DNA from: Nansenia antarctica
Lineage: Eukaryota; Chordata; Actinopteri; Argentiniformes; Microstomatidae
NCBI GenBank assembly: GCA_963989245.1
Contig: OZ022355.1
Location: forward strand, 22,778,809 to 22,842,808
Direction: 5' to 3'
Length of the DNA stretch: 64,000 nucleotides
This document shows, piece by piece, positions 13,487-21,177 of this stretch (its first letter is position 1; each line of letters begins with the position of its first letter). The notes beneath the pieces are model-generated. The model was not told the DNA's origin. It searched no databases and saw only the letters and a program-made list of their open reading frames with translations. The position numbers and the translations under genes are program-made.

Positions 13487-16359
13487 AACACTCTCCCAGT
13501 ACCCCAGACAGACTGCATGATCCTACTCTCCACGGTGCCCCTCCACACACCCTCCCAGGTCACTGTGCTGCTCACCGCCTGTTGTCCCCTCTCTCCTGCC
13601 GTAGAAAACGCCTGCAGAGTCCCGTGAGCACAACCGGGAGTGCATCCTGCTGTCCTTCTTCGACGACCACGACATCTGGCACTTCCTGTCTTCCATCGCC
13701 ATGTTTGGCTCCTTCCTGGTGAGGAGAGAGGGGGGGGGGGGGGGGCAGGGTTCCCTCGCTGGTCTTAAAAAGCCTTTAAGTCTAAAATCCAGCAAACCAA
13801 ATTCTAAGGCCTGAAAAGGTCCTGAATTTCAGTTATTCGGTCTAAAAATGAGGTGCTAGGTCTTAAAAATTAGATCCTGCAAGGAAATCAGTCCGACCAC
13901 ATCTATTTACGCAGCTGGAACCAAAACAATGGTGGGGTGCTAGGTTTTCTCTACATTGCAGTAGTACTTTCATTTTGTTGCTTTTAACACTACAACAGCC
14001 GTGCCTATTTTACCTACTAGTAGAGCTGCCTTGGGGGTCAAATAGACCCCCTTTTTAGAATGTAAATCTGCTATTTACACTCAGAGATCACTAGAGGGCG
14101 CTTCTTTTTTTAGCCTGCCTCCTACACAGAAAAACTGCAAAACAGCTTCAGTGTTTCCTCTATATGCATTTATTGGTGGCGGGCCGACACGAATGAATTT
14201 CCTCCACCACTAATTGATTCAGACAGTCCACTTTGATTCAGGCTGCGCAGAAAGGCAGCGAGTTATTATGACCGGAGAACAGAAAAAAAGCATGCGTCCC
14301 TGAACGCTCCGTCAATCACTGTGAGTAAACTGACTCTGAGAATGTCGTCACGTCACATTTTACCGTAATACCCTATATGTTGGTTGAAGTGCAACATCTC
14401 AGCTTTCAGGGACAGTTGGAATTTTTTCGATAGCACAAACCGTTTAGAAATTACGGTAATTACAATGTCGGGTGCGGATTTGTGCCGGCGGCGGTACATT
14501 CGGCGCAGAAGTGGTATCTATATCAGATAAATAATAACCATTTGCTTACGTAATTTTTCGTTTGTTTACATAGTCTGAAACTACAGATGGTAAGCTTTCA
14601 AATGATGCGTCATACATTGAAATCGAAAAAAAAATCAAGACGACACGAGTATTTTAATGTTTGTTTGTATCAGTGTTTTGCTCAAGAATGGTGACTGCTA
14701 AAAACGCTGCTAGCGGCTAACGTTTCGTGCTAAAACAAAAGTATTGTAACGTCCCCACTTGGACAGTGGTTGAAATAATGACAGATAGCTTCTCTCATGT
14801 AATCTGTGCGTCTAATTGTAAACTATCTCATACACAACTTTCTTAGTTCACCCGAGCTCTCTCTCCCAACGGTCTCACACAGCACCCGCCCCCCCCGTGA
14901 CCTCCACCAATCACAGGGGTGCATTGGCACACAACACAGTAACAGTGCGAACATGAACATGAACTCAAGCATTAATGAACAGGGTTGTTCTATCTAATTT
15001 ATTATGTTTGTGTTATGCTAATAAATGTAGATCCACACAGGTATACAAACTGAGCTCCGTTTACTGTCAAGTGCCATTCATTCTGACAACACACACACAC
15101 AGTCGTAAAGCTCTAACGGACGTACAGAACGTGACGTCGTAAAGTGCAACAAAGTGCTGCAATGACATACTGTCGTACATAACAATATTGGTATTTGATC
15201 ACCTTCTATATAAAATCACCTGCTCGGCTTTAATGACTTAACCGCTATTTAAGAAATGATTATTGTTTTCGCGTGCACACGTTTTATGCGCGTGCACGCA
15301 AAAAAAAAAAACGTGGCGCTATGCGCGCGAAAGACCACCACTCCGCCACTAATGTGAAAAATCCTGGAGGAAACACTGAGCTTTATACGATCTTATCCTG
15401 AAGTGATTTTGAAAATGTAAGGATACTGGCAAGGCAAGTGTATTTGTACAGCACATTTCATACAACAGGGGCAATTCAAAGTGCTTTACATACATTACTA
15501 AAAATACAGCACGAGGAGCATAGTAAGAAAATAAAATGTACAATGAGTAAAAGCAAATATAAGAAGTAAATAGATAAAACATTTAAAAAGACAATAGTTA
15601 ATGGAAAAAAGACATTGATAGAAGTGTTTGTGTTTAATCATAACTGGTGCAAAACATGAAGGTTTTTTGCTTAGATTTAAATATTTTAAGGGTTTGGGCC
15701 TGTTTGATTTCTTCAGGGAGTTTGTTCCAGGACCATGCGGCAGTGTGACTGAAAGCTGCTGCACCGTGTTTTGTTTTTATTCTTGGAATTATTAGCTGAT
15801 TAGTCTCAGCTGACCTTAGGGACCTTGCGGGAATATAGGGTGGGAGGAGATCTGATATGTATTTTGGTCCAAGACCATTTAGTGATTTGTATGTAATTAG
15901 GAGGATTTTGAATTCAATTCTCTGAGAGACTGGTAGCCAGTGCTACTGGGTGGTAGAACGCACATATCTAAGTAAAGTCATGAAAGGAGGGTCCTGAAAT
16001 TCGATCGAGTGCAAAGATAGAATTTTTTTTACTCACAGGGGTCACCGTGACCCCTCATGGCTCTTCTAGTGTTAATCGTATATTCCTATATTCTTCTGCA
16101 ATGCCAATGTTGAATAAACCTGAACATTGATGTAATAAAAACCATTCTGATTCCTATTGTGAAGGCTCGTGTCTTCCTAGTGAAACAGATGTTGTTTGAT
16201 GAAATAAAAGCCTATCAGAATCAGAATTGCTTTTATTACATCGACGCACTACCGACTCAGCTACTCACAGCGCCCTCTTGTGGTTGTCTCCGGCAGGTGC
16301 TCCTCACCATGGACGACGACCTCAACTTCATCCAGAGAGACAAGATCTACGCCTTCTGA
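491..16359 (+). CDS. sidt2: SID1 transmembrane family member 2, 3' part (13 exons)
   Basis: Spliced coding sequence of 1,221 nt encodes the last 406 residues; upstream exons lie outside the window. SIDT2 is a multi-pass lysosomal/endosomal protein linked to uptake and turnover of RNA and DNA. Visible-residue numbering: extracytosolic to first membrane segment 1-47; about ten hydrophobic helices between 25 and 395. Residues matching the CREST-type zinc hydrolase site are S138 and H142 (in SACYH), D153, and the HxxxH pair H370/H374 (in HDIWH). The C-terminal [16 protein letters not shown] and the INWSLAAFGL and [12 protein letters not shown] stretches fit SIDT2 better than SIDT1 (recalled family knowledge). 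All introns are GT-AG and phase is kept across every junction. No frameshift or stop is seen, so the gene looks functional. Three introns are each close to 2.6 kb, all filled with repeats. Confidence 0.93.
565..1104 (+). other. sidt2 intron 1, 5' part; nothing recognised
   Basis: AT-rich unique-looking intron. A short (at)n run sits at 1070-1086. The phrase tctaagtaagtgaatgg near 938-954 is shared with a repeat tail at about 13410. No gene or RNA is supported. Confidence 0.5.
1105..1168 (+). mobile_element. Tc1/mariner terminal repeat fragment
   Basis: Starts at a TA with cagtaccagtcaaatgtttg and continues with a terminal repeat of a type common in teleost Tc1-like elements. Only one end survives. 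The 17-bp minisatellite begins about 28 bp downstream. Confidence 0.6.
1196..3170. repeat. 17-bp G-rich intronic minisatellite
   Basis: Roughly 115 tandem units of ggtctggggtgatggag, interspersed with a 16-bp variant containing gggtagatgg and with truncated units. It fills most of sidt2 intron 1 and stops about 16 bp before the acceptor of the next exon. The reverse strand is open for hundreds of codons only because the unit has no stop in any frame. Confidence 0.97.
3187..3253 (+). CDS. sidt2: sidt2 visible exon 2
   Basis: Acceptor ctcctcag; donor gtactg, a weak +4/+5 context. It encodes the first membrane helix ([20 protein letters not shown]). The donor runs straight into a (GT)n array. 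Confidence 0.9.
3255..3315. repeat. (GT)n microsatellite
   Basis: Pure GT dinucleotide run directly after a splice donor. The hAT element that follows appears to have inserted into it, because GT repeats flank both sides of that element. Confidence 0.95.
3519..3693 (+). pseudogene. hAT transposase N-terminus, BED zinc finger
   Basis: The frame from 3519 encodes about 58 residues. [11 protein letters not shown], then a C-x2-C pair (CTTC) and H-x4-H (HLKKYH), match a BED-type zinc finger of ZBED/hAT transposases. The frame is cut off by the SINE insertion at 3694 and is not functional. Confidence 0.75.
3694..4016 (+). mobile_element. 5'-truncated tRNA-derived SINE
   Basis: Body closely similar to the full copy at 4913-5310 but lacking the tRNA head. 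It ends in poly(A) and is bounded by the duplication atcacatgc at 3685-3693 and 4017-4025. It interrupts the hAT transposase reading frame. Confidence 0.85.
4100..4232. mobile_element. Short palindromic MITE
   Basis: Inverted ends ggccggtttcacagacaagg and its near-perfect complement, with cctag on both sides as a possible target duplication. About 123 bp, no coding capacity. Nested in the hAT element. Confidence 0.8.
4233..4728 (+). pseudogene. hAT transposase internal fragment
   Basis: Encodes residues such as [20 protein letters not shown] and [13 protein letters not shown], typical of the N-terminal catalytic half of ZBED-like hAT transposases. The frame continues into non-homologous residues and stops at 4728; the catalytic core beyond and the dimerisation domain are missing. 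Confidence 0.75.
4913..5310 (+). mobile_element. Full-length tRNA-derived SINE
   Basis: The tRNA head carries an A-box-like tggcgtagcggtctaagc and a B-box-like gatcgaatcccg. A GC-rich body and an A-rich tail follow. It is bounded by a perfect 15-bp target duplication, agaattagagcagtt, at 4898-4912 and 5311-5325. Confidence 0.92.
5787..5831. repeat. (GT)n microsatellite
   Basis: Dinucleotide run between the right end of the hAT element and sidt2 visible exon 3. Confidence 0.95.
5865..5938 (+). CDS. sidt2: sidt2 visible exon 3
   Basis: Acceptor ctcctcag, donor gtacgc. It encodes [20 protein letters not shown] and LGAL, with an N-glycosylation sequon (NVT) and two cysteines in the loop after the first helix. 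Confidence 0.92.
6003..6115. repeat. Short tandem repeat in a 177-bp intron
   Basis: Three to four imperfect copies of ctgtctgaccctggc, then a C-run, directly before the acceptor of visible exon 4. Confidence 0.75.
6116..6239 (+). CDS. sidt2: sidt2 visible exon 4
   Basis: Acceptor gtccag, donor gtgagg. It encodes [20 protein letters not shown] and on to the cytosolic [17 protein letters not shown]; the second membrane helix. Confidence 0.93.
6321..6580. repeat. Pyrimidine-rich (CTGT/CCCT)n intron tract
   Basis: Low-complexity ctgtctgt and ccctccct repeats form an extended polypyrimidine tract up to the acceptor of visible exon 5. Confidence 0.9.
6582..6699 (+). CDS. sidt2: sidt2 visible exon 5 (catalytic-type S/H)
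   Basis: Acceptor cccccag-like, donor gtaatc. It encodes the third helix with SACYHVCP; its Ser and His correspond to conserved CREST-superfamily positions. The exon ends with the first base of an Asp codon. Confidence 0.93.
6703..8790. repeat. ~22-26-bp intronic minisatellite
   Basis: About 80 units of ctcctctagacccatacatg plus a short variable stretch (acc, acacc, accac). Each unit has an XbaI-like tctaga. A SINE splits it at 7579-7780. It starts only 3 bp after the exon 5 donor. Minus-strand YGSRGG and GLEE peptides are translation artefacts. Confidence 0.97.
7579..7780 (+). mobile_element. tRNA-derived SINE with L2-type tail
   Basis: The head has a B-box-like gagttcaaatccc. The tail gtaagtcgctttggataaaa, then gcgtctgctaaatg, is a conserved 3' end shared by several fish SINEs and their partner LINEs. 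It is inserted into the minisatellite. Confidence 0.8.
8791..9215 (+). other. Unique-looking intron sequence
   Basis: No repeat family or gene recognised. A short direct repeat, agaaccctctggactgt, occurs twice at about 9127-9163. Confidence 0.5.
9219..9316. repeat. (GT)n(CT)n compound microsatellite
   Basis: A GT run switches to a long CT run that ends 3 bp before the acceptor cacatag of visible exon 6, so it doubles as the polypyrimidine tract. Confidence 0.95.
9319..9455 (+). CDS. sidt2: sidt2 visible exon 6
   Basis: Acceptor cacatag, donor gtgagc. The first codon (split Asp) is the third conserved CREST position. It encodes helices around [14 protein letters not shown] and [19 protein letters not shown]. 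Confidence 0.93.
9466..9745. repeat. (AC)n cluster with duplicated unit
   Basis: AC-rich arrays with acacag and acgcac variants. The segment agacaatgtcacataaacac and its continuation to about atgtatac occurs twice (about 9532 and 9699), so a ~167-bp block was duplicated. Confidence 0.9.
9756..10829. mobile_element. Non-autonomous DNA transposon, TGGCGCTTTTCCA ends
   Basis: Left end atggcgcttttccattg and right end gtggaaaagtgccat are inverse of each other. No transposase ORF is seen. Related halves occur rearranged at 24950-25508. It lies in the intron between visible exons 6 and 7. Confidence 0.75.
10860..11066. repeat. (AC)n and (GT)n arrays
   Basis: An AC-rich array to about 10920 and a GT-rich array from about 10959 with gtgtggtg variants, ending just before the acceptor ccctgcag at 11074. 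The two arrays are inverse of each other. Confidence 0.93.
11075..11183 (+). CDS. sidt2: sidt2 visible exon 7
   Basis: Acceptor ctgcag, donor gtaagg. It encodes [20 protein letters not shown] and on to [10 protein letters not shown]. Its last 37 bp and its donor are the first unit of a downstream 61-bp tandem array. Confidence 0.93.
11147..11476 (+). repeat. 61-bp tandem array of exon end plus donor
   Basis: Five full units start at 11147, 11208, 11269, 11330 and 11391, with a partial one at 11452. Each contains the last 37 nt of visible exon 7 and 24 nt of intron with the donor gtaagg. Units 4 and 5 share a T-to-G... single-base change (ctgtgctac for ctgtactac). Confidence 0.97.
11518..11594 (+). 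CDS. sidt2: sidt2 visible exon 8
   Basis: Acceptor ctttcag, donor gtgagt. It encodes the amphipathic [20 protein letters not shown] and SGPMYI loop. Confidence 0.92.
11605..11760 (+). mobile_element. SINE-like fragment
   Basis: Contains gtccttgggcaagacactga, a motif frequent in fish SINE bodies, and a tail with gtgaatgagaggccattgta. No clear tRNA head or target duplication was found, so class is tentative. Confidence 0.5.
11812..11895 (-). mobile_element. LINE 3' tail, antisense
   Basis: (gaat)n followed by ggtctttattgtcattaata is the reverse complement of the LINE 3' end seen at 18165-18252. Confidence 0.6.
11996..12226. repeat. Long (CTTT)n/(CT)n/(C)n polypyrimidine tract
   Basis: About 230 bp with almost only C and T, made of ctttcttt, tctctctc and C-runs, ending at the acceptor ctgtcag of visible exon 9. 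Confidence 0.95.
12229..12275 (+). CDS. sidt2: sidt2 visible exon 9
   Basis: Short 47-nt exon, acceptor ctgtcag, donor gtgagt. It encodes [15 protein letters not shown] plus two bases of a Leu codon. Confidence 0.92.
12375..12480 (+). CDS. sidt2: sidt2 visible exon 10
   Basis: Acceptor ctccag after a GT run, donor gtgagg. It encodes [20 protein letters not shown] and on to YIIMK; one membrane helix. Confidence 0.93.
12486..12552. repeat. (GT)n with (GCGT)n end
   Basis: GT run immediately after the donor of visible exon 10, changing to a gcgtgcgt run. Confidence 0.93.
12690..12810. repeat. Degenerate (GT)n array at a splice acceptor
   Basis: GT-rich array with cgt and ctg interruptions that ends in the acceptor gtgtgtag itself, so visible exon 11 has an alternating GT rather than pure pyrimidine tract. 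Confidence 0.9.
12811..12921 (+). CDS. sidt2: sidt2 visible exon 11
   Basis: Acceptor gtgtgtag, donor gtgaga. It encodes 37 residues, [20 protein letters not shown] and on to [11 protein letters not shown]. Confidence 0.93.
12926..13218. repeat. (AC)n/(ACAG)n compound array
   Basis: Nearly 300 bp of acac, acagacag and acgcac blocks immediately after the exon 11 donor. Confidence 0.95.
13296..13482. repeat. (AC)n arrays flanking an L2/SINE tail
   Basis: Two AC runs (13296-13327 and 13430-13482). Between them, the reverse complement of a fish SINE/L2 tail (gccatttagcagacgccttt) lies at about 13361-13400, antisense. Confidence 0.85.
13605..13718 (+). CDS. sidt2: sidt2 visible exon 12 (HxxxH motif)
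   Basis: Acceptor gccgtag, donor gtgagg. It encodes [20 protein letters not shown] and then [18 protein letters not shown]. The His pair in HDIWH is the putative metal-binding HxxxH of the CREST fold. Confidence 0.94.
14149..15378. mobile_element. hAT-like element, CAGTGTTTCC ends
   Basis: Starts cagtgtttcctc and ends gaggaaacactg; agctt on both sides (14144-14148, 15379-15383) may be the target duplication. Interior without usable ORF. Nested inside the piggyBac-type element. Confidence 0.7.
15427..15955 (-). mobile_element. LINE 3' fragment, antisense
   Basis: Begins with a (rc) 3' end gtgtatttgtacagcacatt, then aattcaaagtgctttacata. The minus strand carries a decayed end of an ORF2-like C-terminus. 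Interspersed repeat common in fish; exact clade not determined. Confidence 0.55.
16297..16359 (+). CDS. sidt2: sidt2 last coding exon
   Basis: Acceptor ccggcag. It encodes [20 protein letters not shown] followed by TGA. The conserved acidic DDDL and the C-terminal RDKIYxF end identify the family terminus. Confidence 0.94.
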   Translation: MLLTMDDDLNFIQRDKIYAF

Positions 16360-16855
16360 AAAAAAAAAAAAAGAAGCACTTTTTCCTCCTCCACCTTAAC
16401 GTCTTAACGCCAGCCATGACACGCTGGCAGAACAAGACATCCTCGCCCAATGGCCTGCCTCGCTGACTGCAGGAGGGTGGGTGGGTGGGTGTGTGTGTGT
16501 GTGTCTCTCAGACCTCTCACCAGCCAATCAGAGCTGGGAGCAAAGGACTGTGATCCCGCCCCCCCCCCAGGGAGCCGGGGGGGCGACCTGTGGACACTTT
16601 GCGTGCCAATCAACGAGTTTGGGTTGAACGACGAAGACGTACAATGTTTCTTCTATCTCCTCGTTGCCATCTATATTACTGTTGTTGTTTCTGTTTACCT
16701 TTAATATTGACCACGATGAAGATGATGATGATGATCATGATGATAACGATGTTAATTGCTTAAAAGAAATGATTCATATTAATTTATTTTATACGGCGTC
16801 ACGATTTACCTGCAACTTGATCAATGCATTTGAACTCGCTGTGTTGTACACATGC

Positions 16856-16978
16856 TGTGTGTGTGTGTGTGTGTGTATATATACACATACGTGTGTACAT
16901 GTGTACATGTATGAGCGTGTGTGTGTGTGTGTGTGTGTGTATACATACGTGTGTACGTGTGTGAGTGTGTGTGTGGGA
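16856..16978. repeat. (GT)n/(GTAC) repeat in the 3' UTR
   Basis: Two GT runs separated by tatacacatacgtgtgtaca-type alternating purine-pyrimidine sequence. Confidence 0.9.
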
Positions 16979-17286
16979 GTGAGGAGATCCTCCATGTCCA
17001 GTCTGTCAGTGGCCTTCATAGTTGTAATCATGTGAGTCTTTCTCTGGTTCTGTGGTCCTGAGCAGAGCCAGACCTATACGTGTACATAATCACTGATACT
17101 GTTGTTTGAGTCTAACGGCTGGTATATGTGTCATACAGCTGGTATGGTCGGGAGTGAAGAAATGATTGTATTTTCAATACTAACGTCCGCAGTAACCCTG
17201 GTGAGGACATGGTTTTTTGCACTGTAAGATACGATAATAAGGAGGTATTGGAAAGTCCAACGACATGAAGCAACGTTCGGTTACTG

Positions 17287-17292
17287 AATAAA
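17287..17292 (+). promoter_or_regulatory. Candidate poly(A) signal of sidt2
   Basis: AATAAA about 930 bp after the stop codon, with a T-rich stretch (ttttcttctc) just downstream. Confidence 0.55.
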
Positions 17293-17356
17293 GGGTTTTC
17301 TTCTCTAACGGTACTGGACCAGTGTTCTGTTGTTTATGGTTAGAATCGAATGGAAA

Positions 17357-17549
17357 GCCATCAATGCAATAAACGACTAGAAATATCGTGTCCACACGTA
17401 GATTTTTGACTTGTTCAGACGTCCATTTTTTACGTGTCCACACGTAGATTTTTGACGTGTCTATGTGGACACGTCAAAAATGGACGTCTGGACACGTCAA
17501 TAATCTACGTGTGGACACGATATTTCTAGTCGTTTATTGCATTGATGGC
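17357..17549. repeat. Long near-perfect inverted repeat
   Basis: Arms of about 95 bp: gccatcaatgcaataaacga at the left returns as tcgtttattgcattgatggc at the right, centred near 17453. The middle has several copies of gtccacacgtagatttttgac and its inverse. It could be a hairpin MITE; no target duplication is obvious. Confidence 0.85.
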
Positions 17550-17589
17550 AATCAGGCCCGGTGCCAGAGCCAACAGTTTGTTCATTGCA

Positions 17590-19632
17590 TTAACACTAGA
17601 GGCGCGACGTTTTTTTACCTACTAAAGCGCGACGAGGTGTGGAATCACACGACCACTATTCACAATGGGGGAGTGTGTACTGACCCACAAAAATCGCTGG
17701 ATGGCGATGTCACGCAAGAAGCGTGAACACGCAACAGAAACACACTGCGGGGGAAACCCGATGTCTTTGTTCATTGATCGGAAACGATCGAGAGCCATCA
17801 ACCCTCCCCCACTGCCCGCAGCGCAGAGCGCATGTCTTATTGAGTCAACACGAGTTGACTCGCTGGAACGAGACAGACTGATACACACCACACCTCTGCC
17901 ATATCATACATCGGTCCCACATGTATTTATTTACCATCATATTTTTCAATATAAAACGGTATGATATGGCAGATATATATGGTAGCCTACATTGCAGTCG
18001 TCCCGCAGTTCTAGTAGATCGCCGACATCATGTTATTTGATGTAGGCTACACATTTCACGGCAAGAGAATTCCGATTTGTGGCAAACACCCAACAATTGT
18101 TCGTTCACTAAACATTATAACATGAACACAGTTATAGCACCAGTTCCTAGCACCTAGTTTCCTAGCACCAGGGGTGCCCCCCCTCCCAAATGTCGTTGTT
18201 TGGTACCTGTACTATATCAATGACGAATAAAGACCATTCATTCATTCATTCAAACAATGACAGTTACAGTCTCGCTCAAACTGTAGCGAGATTAGGAGAC
18301 TACTAATTGTACCTGACAGCGCCCACGCTGAGCGCTCCGGCGACCTATTCACTTTCTACTTTTTTTAATATATATTGGTGTTCATATTAATTACCATACT
18401 TTTTACTTGGAAGAATTGACGTGAACATTGCAAGTAAATAAAAATGTTACTTGAATTATCTGTCTCTCTGTCTGTGTTTGTTTGTAGTACAAATATCACA
18501 TCTGATATATCTATGTAAAGACATTTCACTGCAACATGAACACACTATATTTTCACTTTTCACAACAGCTATTTTCATTTCATTTATAATGTGCAGTAAA
18601 CAAACAAAATAATGTATACTCTCTGCAATTGTTGAAACTGCCGTGGTTGAGTACAACCTTTCTGGTGGGGGATGGTTTGAAGGGCTTGTTGGAGGAATTG
18701 GCATCCTTTGTGTGGTGATCGGAAACGATCAGGAAGAGATCATTGAGAATAAGATGACCCTCCCCCATGCATCAACCATCAGTTGTCAGGATTCATCTGT
18801 GATAAACAATTGCCTACTAATTACATGCCGGCAAGAGACAGTTTATTCACCCAACAATTGTTTGTTCACTGCACAACATGAACACAGTGAGGATTCAAAC
18901 AAACAAAATAATTAATACACTCTGCAATTGGCTACTACTACAACGTGGTCTACAGTGATATACAAAAAAGACATTATATACAATAATATAAATATCCGTT
19001 TGTTATATAATATTCGTTGATGAACTACTTTGCTGCGGTACCTATGTAATACCACACAGCTTGATAGGTACATACTGTGCAGTGTATCATTCATAACTGT
19101 ACATAGGCTACACATATCATAATATCTTATCACTATTGCATGGAACTTGGGTGAAAAAAAAAACTCAGCTCCAACAAATCTGAAGGGATTGGGAGACATA
19201 CTGTACAGTTTATCATTTTCAGAACTGTCTGTACATATCTTATGTATCCCTATTTCTATATATAGCCTATATATAAACACATTATGTTACATACTTATCA
19301 GTCTTATACTGTATCTAATTCAGCACTGAAGCCTGAAGGTTGAGCACAGTGTGTGTCCCCTTGCTACCTCTGCTGATATAAAAGAGAATTGCAGCCTTGG
19401 AGAAAAAGATGGCAGCCGAATTCCAAGGCAAATACACAGACACACACAGAAATACTGCAAAATCGCTTTATACTAACTCGATTTTGAAAATGTAAAGATG
19501 CTGTGTGGTAGAACGCACATATCTAGGAAAAGTCATGAAAGGAGGGTCCTGAAATTTGATCGAGTGCAAAGGTCGATTTTTTTTTGGTACTCACTGGTGC
19601 TCTACAACACCTCACGGCTTTCCTAGTGTTAA
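17590..19632. mobile_element. piggyBac-type non-autonomous element, copy 2
   Basis: TTAA at 17590-17593 and 19629-19632; inverted ends ttaacactag / ctagtgttaa. The right ~120 bp (from gtggtagaacgcacatatct) matches 15952-16075. The interior contains three related blocks with gaacacagt and aaacaaacaaaataat, suggesting internal duplication. No transposase. Confidence 0.75.
18165..18252 (+). mobile_element. LINE 3' tail with (TTCA)n
   Basis: aaatgtcgttgtttggtacc followed by gacgaataaagaccattcat and a ttca run; same family as the tails at 238-460 and 11812-11895. Confidence 0.6.
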
Positions 19633-19953
19633 CAATGTTAGCTACTGTCAGTATGAACATTAACAATGTTAGCTACTGTCAGTATGAACATTAACAATGT
19701 TAGCTACTGTCAGTATGAACATTAACATTAACAATGTTAGCTACTGTCAGTATGAACATTAACAATGTTAGCTACTGTCAGTATGAACATTAACAATGTT
19801 AGCTACTGTCAGTATGAACATTAACAATGTTAGCTACTGTCAGTATGAACATTAACATTAACAATGTTAGCTACTGTCAGTATGAACATTAACAATGTTA
19901 GCTACTGTCAGTATGAACATTAACATTAACAATGTTAGCTACTGTCAGTATCA
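19631..19953. repeat. 31-bp minisatellite, left block
   Basis: About ten units of aacaatgttagctactgtca + gtatgaacatt; some units have an extra aacatt (37 bp). It begins exactly at the TTAA of the piggyBac-type element and continues at 22026-22325 beyond a LINE insertion. Confidence 0.95.
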
Positions 19954-20188
19954 AAGTCAAAAGTCAAAAGTCACTTTATTGTCCCATCACTGGGAAATTT
20001 GTATTGGGCTTGCACCCCACAGCAGCCAACAAAGAGCAACAGACAATACAGAATGATAAAACACAAACAGAAGGCAGCCCTGATTAAAACAAGAGTGGAA
20101 ATAAAACGATAAGCAAGATATGTTCACATTCATCTGGTGCAGTTTAAAAGTTTAACAGAAACCGGAATAAAATAATTTTTAAATCTGT

Positions 20189-21142
20189 TTAATCTATAGA
20201 GCGGGGGACTCTGAACCTCCTCCCAGAGGGCAGCAGTTCATACTCTGCATGTAGGACATGAGAGGGATTCATGAGAATTCTATTAGCCTGTCTGAGAGTA
20301 GCCTGTTCAAAAATAGACTGCAGGGATGAGTGGTCTTTCACCCCTATGATCTTCCATGCAGTCTGCATCAGTCGGACCAGTTTGGACCTTAGTTGTACGG
20401 ATAGGTTACCAAACCAAGATGTAATGCCGTATCTGATGAGACTCTCTAAGACAGACTGATAGAAGAGTAGCATACATTTTTGGTCAACACCATGAACTCT
20501 AAGGCGGCGTAGGAAGTGTAGTCGTTGTTGTAATCTGCTACAAAGGCTGTCTACATGAGTGCTCCAGGTGAGTGAGTTGTCAATGAAAACCCCAAGATAC
20601 TTGTAAGAGGCGACCTGCGAGATGGATTGTTTGTGGATGACCACAGGCCTGTGGTCCCCAACACCTCTGGGGTCGAACACCATCTCCTCAGTCTTCTTAA
20701 CATTTAAAACAAGGCAGTTAACATCACACCATTTAACAAACCTCTGGATTTCAGAATAATAGTCAATTAGGTCACTGTCCTTTTTAATTAAAGCAAGGAT
20801 GGCAGTGTCATCCGAAAATGTTATGATGCGATTGCTAGGGTAGGTGCTTCTGCACTCGTTTGTGTATAAAGTAAAGAGCACAGGGGAACTGACTACACCC
20901 TGTGGAGCACCAGTGCTTATGGTTCTGGGTTCCGAAAGAGTGCTATTAACACTGACCCGCTGTGTGCGGTTAGTTAAAAAGGAGTGATACCATTTTATAA
21001 TGAGGGGGTGGACATTAAGCCCATTTAACTTCTCAATTAAAAGGTGCGGCTGTATCGTGTTAAAAGCAGAACTGAAATCAACAAATAAGAGTCGGACATA
21101 GGAGGTAGGGTCCTCTAAGTGCTTAGATACGAAGTGCACCAT
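20189..21142 (-). pseudogene. LINE reverse transcriptase, 317-codon open frame
   Basis: Intact frame for the RT palm and C-terminal part. Motifs: FVDFSSAFNT (residues about 21-30), TGAPQGVVSSP (about 77-87), FSDDTAIL (about 109-116, active-site DD), then YKYLGVFID. The frame really continues upstream (TGTDDATSA before the first Met) across the hAT insertion. The endonuclease and 5' part are absent, so this copy cannot move by itself. The RT synthesises cDNA from its own RNA by target-primed reverse transcription. Confidence 0.88.
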
Positions 21143-21177
21143 GGCTGAGGTTGCATCATCTGTACCTGTGTTACATC

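Larger units (their letters stand above)
13984..16075. mobile_element. piggyBac-type non-autonomous element
   Basis: Bounded by TTAA at 13984-13987 and 16072-16075 with inverted ends (ttaacactacaacagcc and ggctcttctagtgttaa). The right 120 bp matches the right end of 17590-19632. No transposase is seen. A hAT-like element (14149-15378) and a LINE piece lie inside. It occupies most of the last sidt2 intron. Confidence 0.8.
16360..17310 (+). other. sidt2: Probable sidt2 3' UTR
   Basis: Follows the stop codon with an A-run at 16361, GT-rich blocks at 16487-16504 and 16856-16978, and the only clear AATAAA in context at 17287-17292 (gaataaagg). The end is inferred from the signal; no cDNA evidence is available. 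Confidence 0.6.

Noticed and set aside
16450..17035. Short ORFs in the 3' UTR, including one with an Asp-rich run
   Set aside because: They come from gatgat and GT repeats after the stop codon; no similarity or initiation context supports translation.
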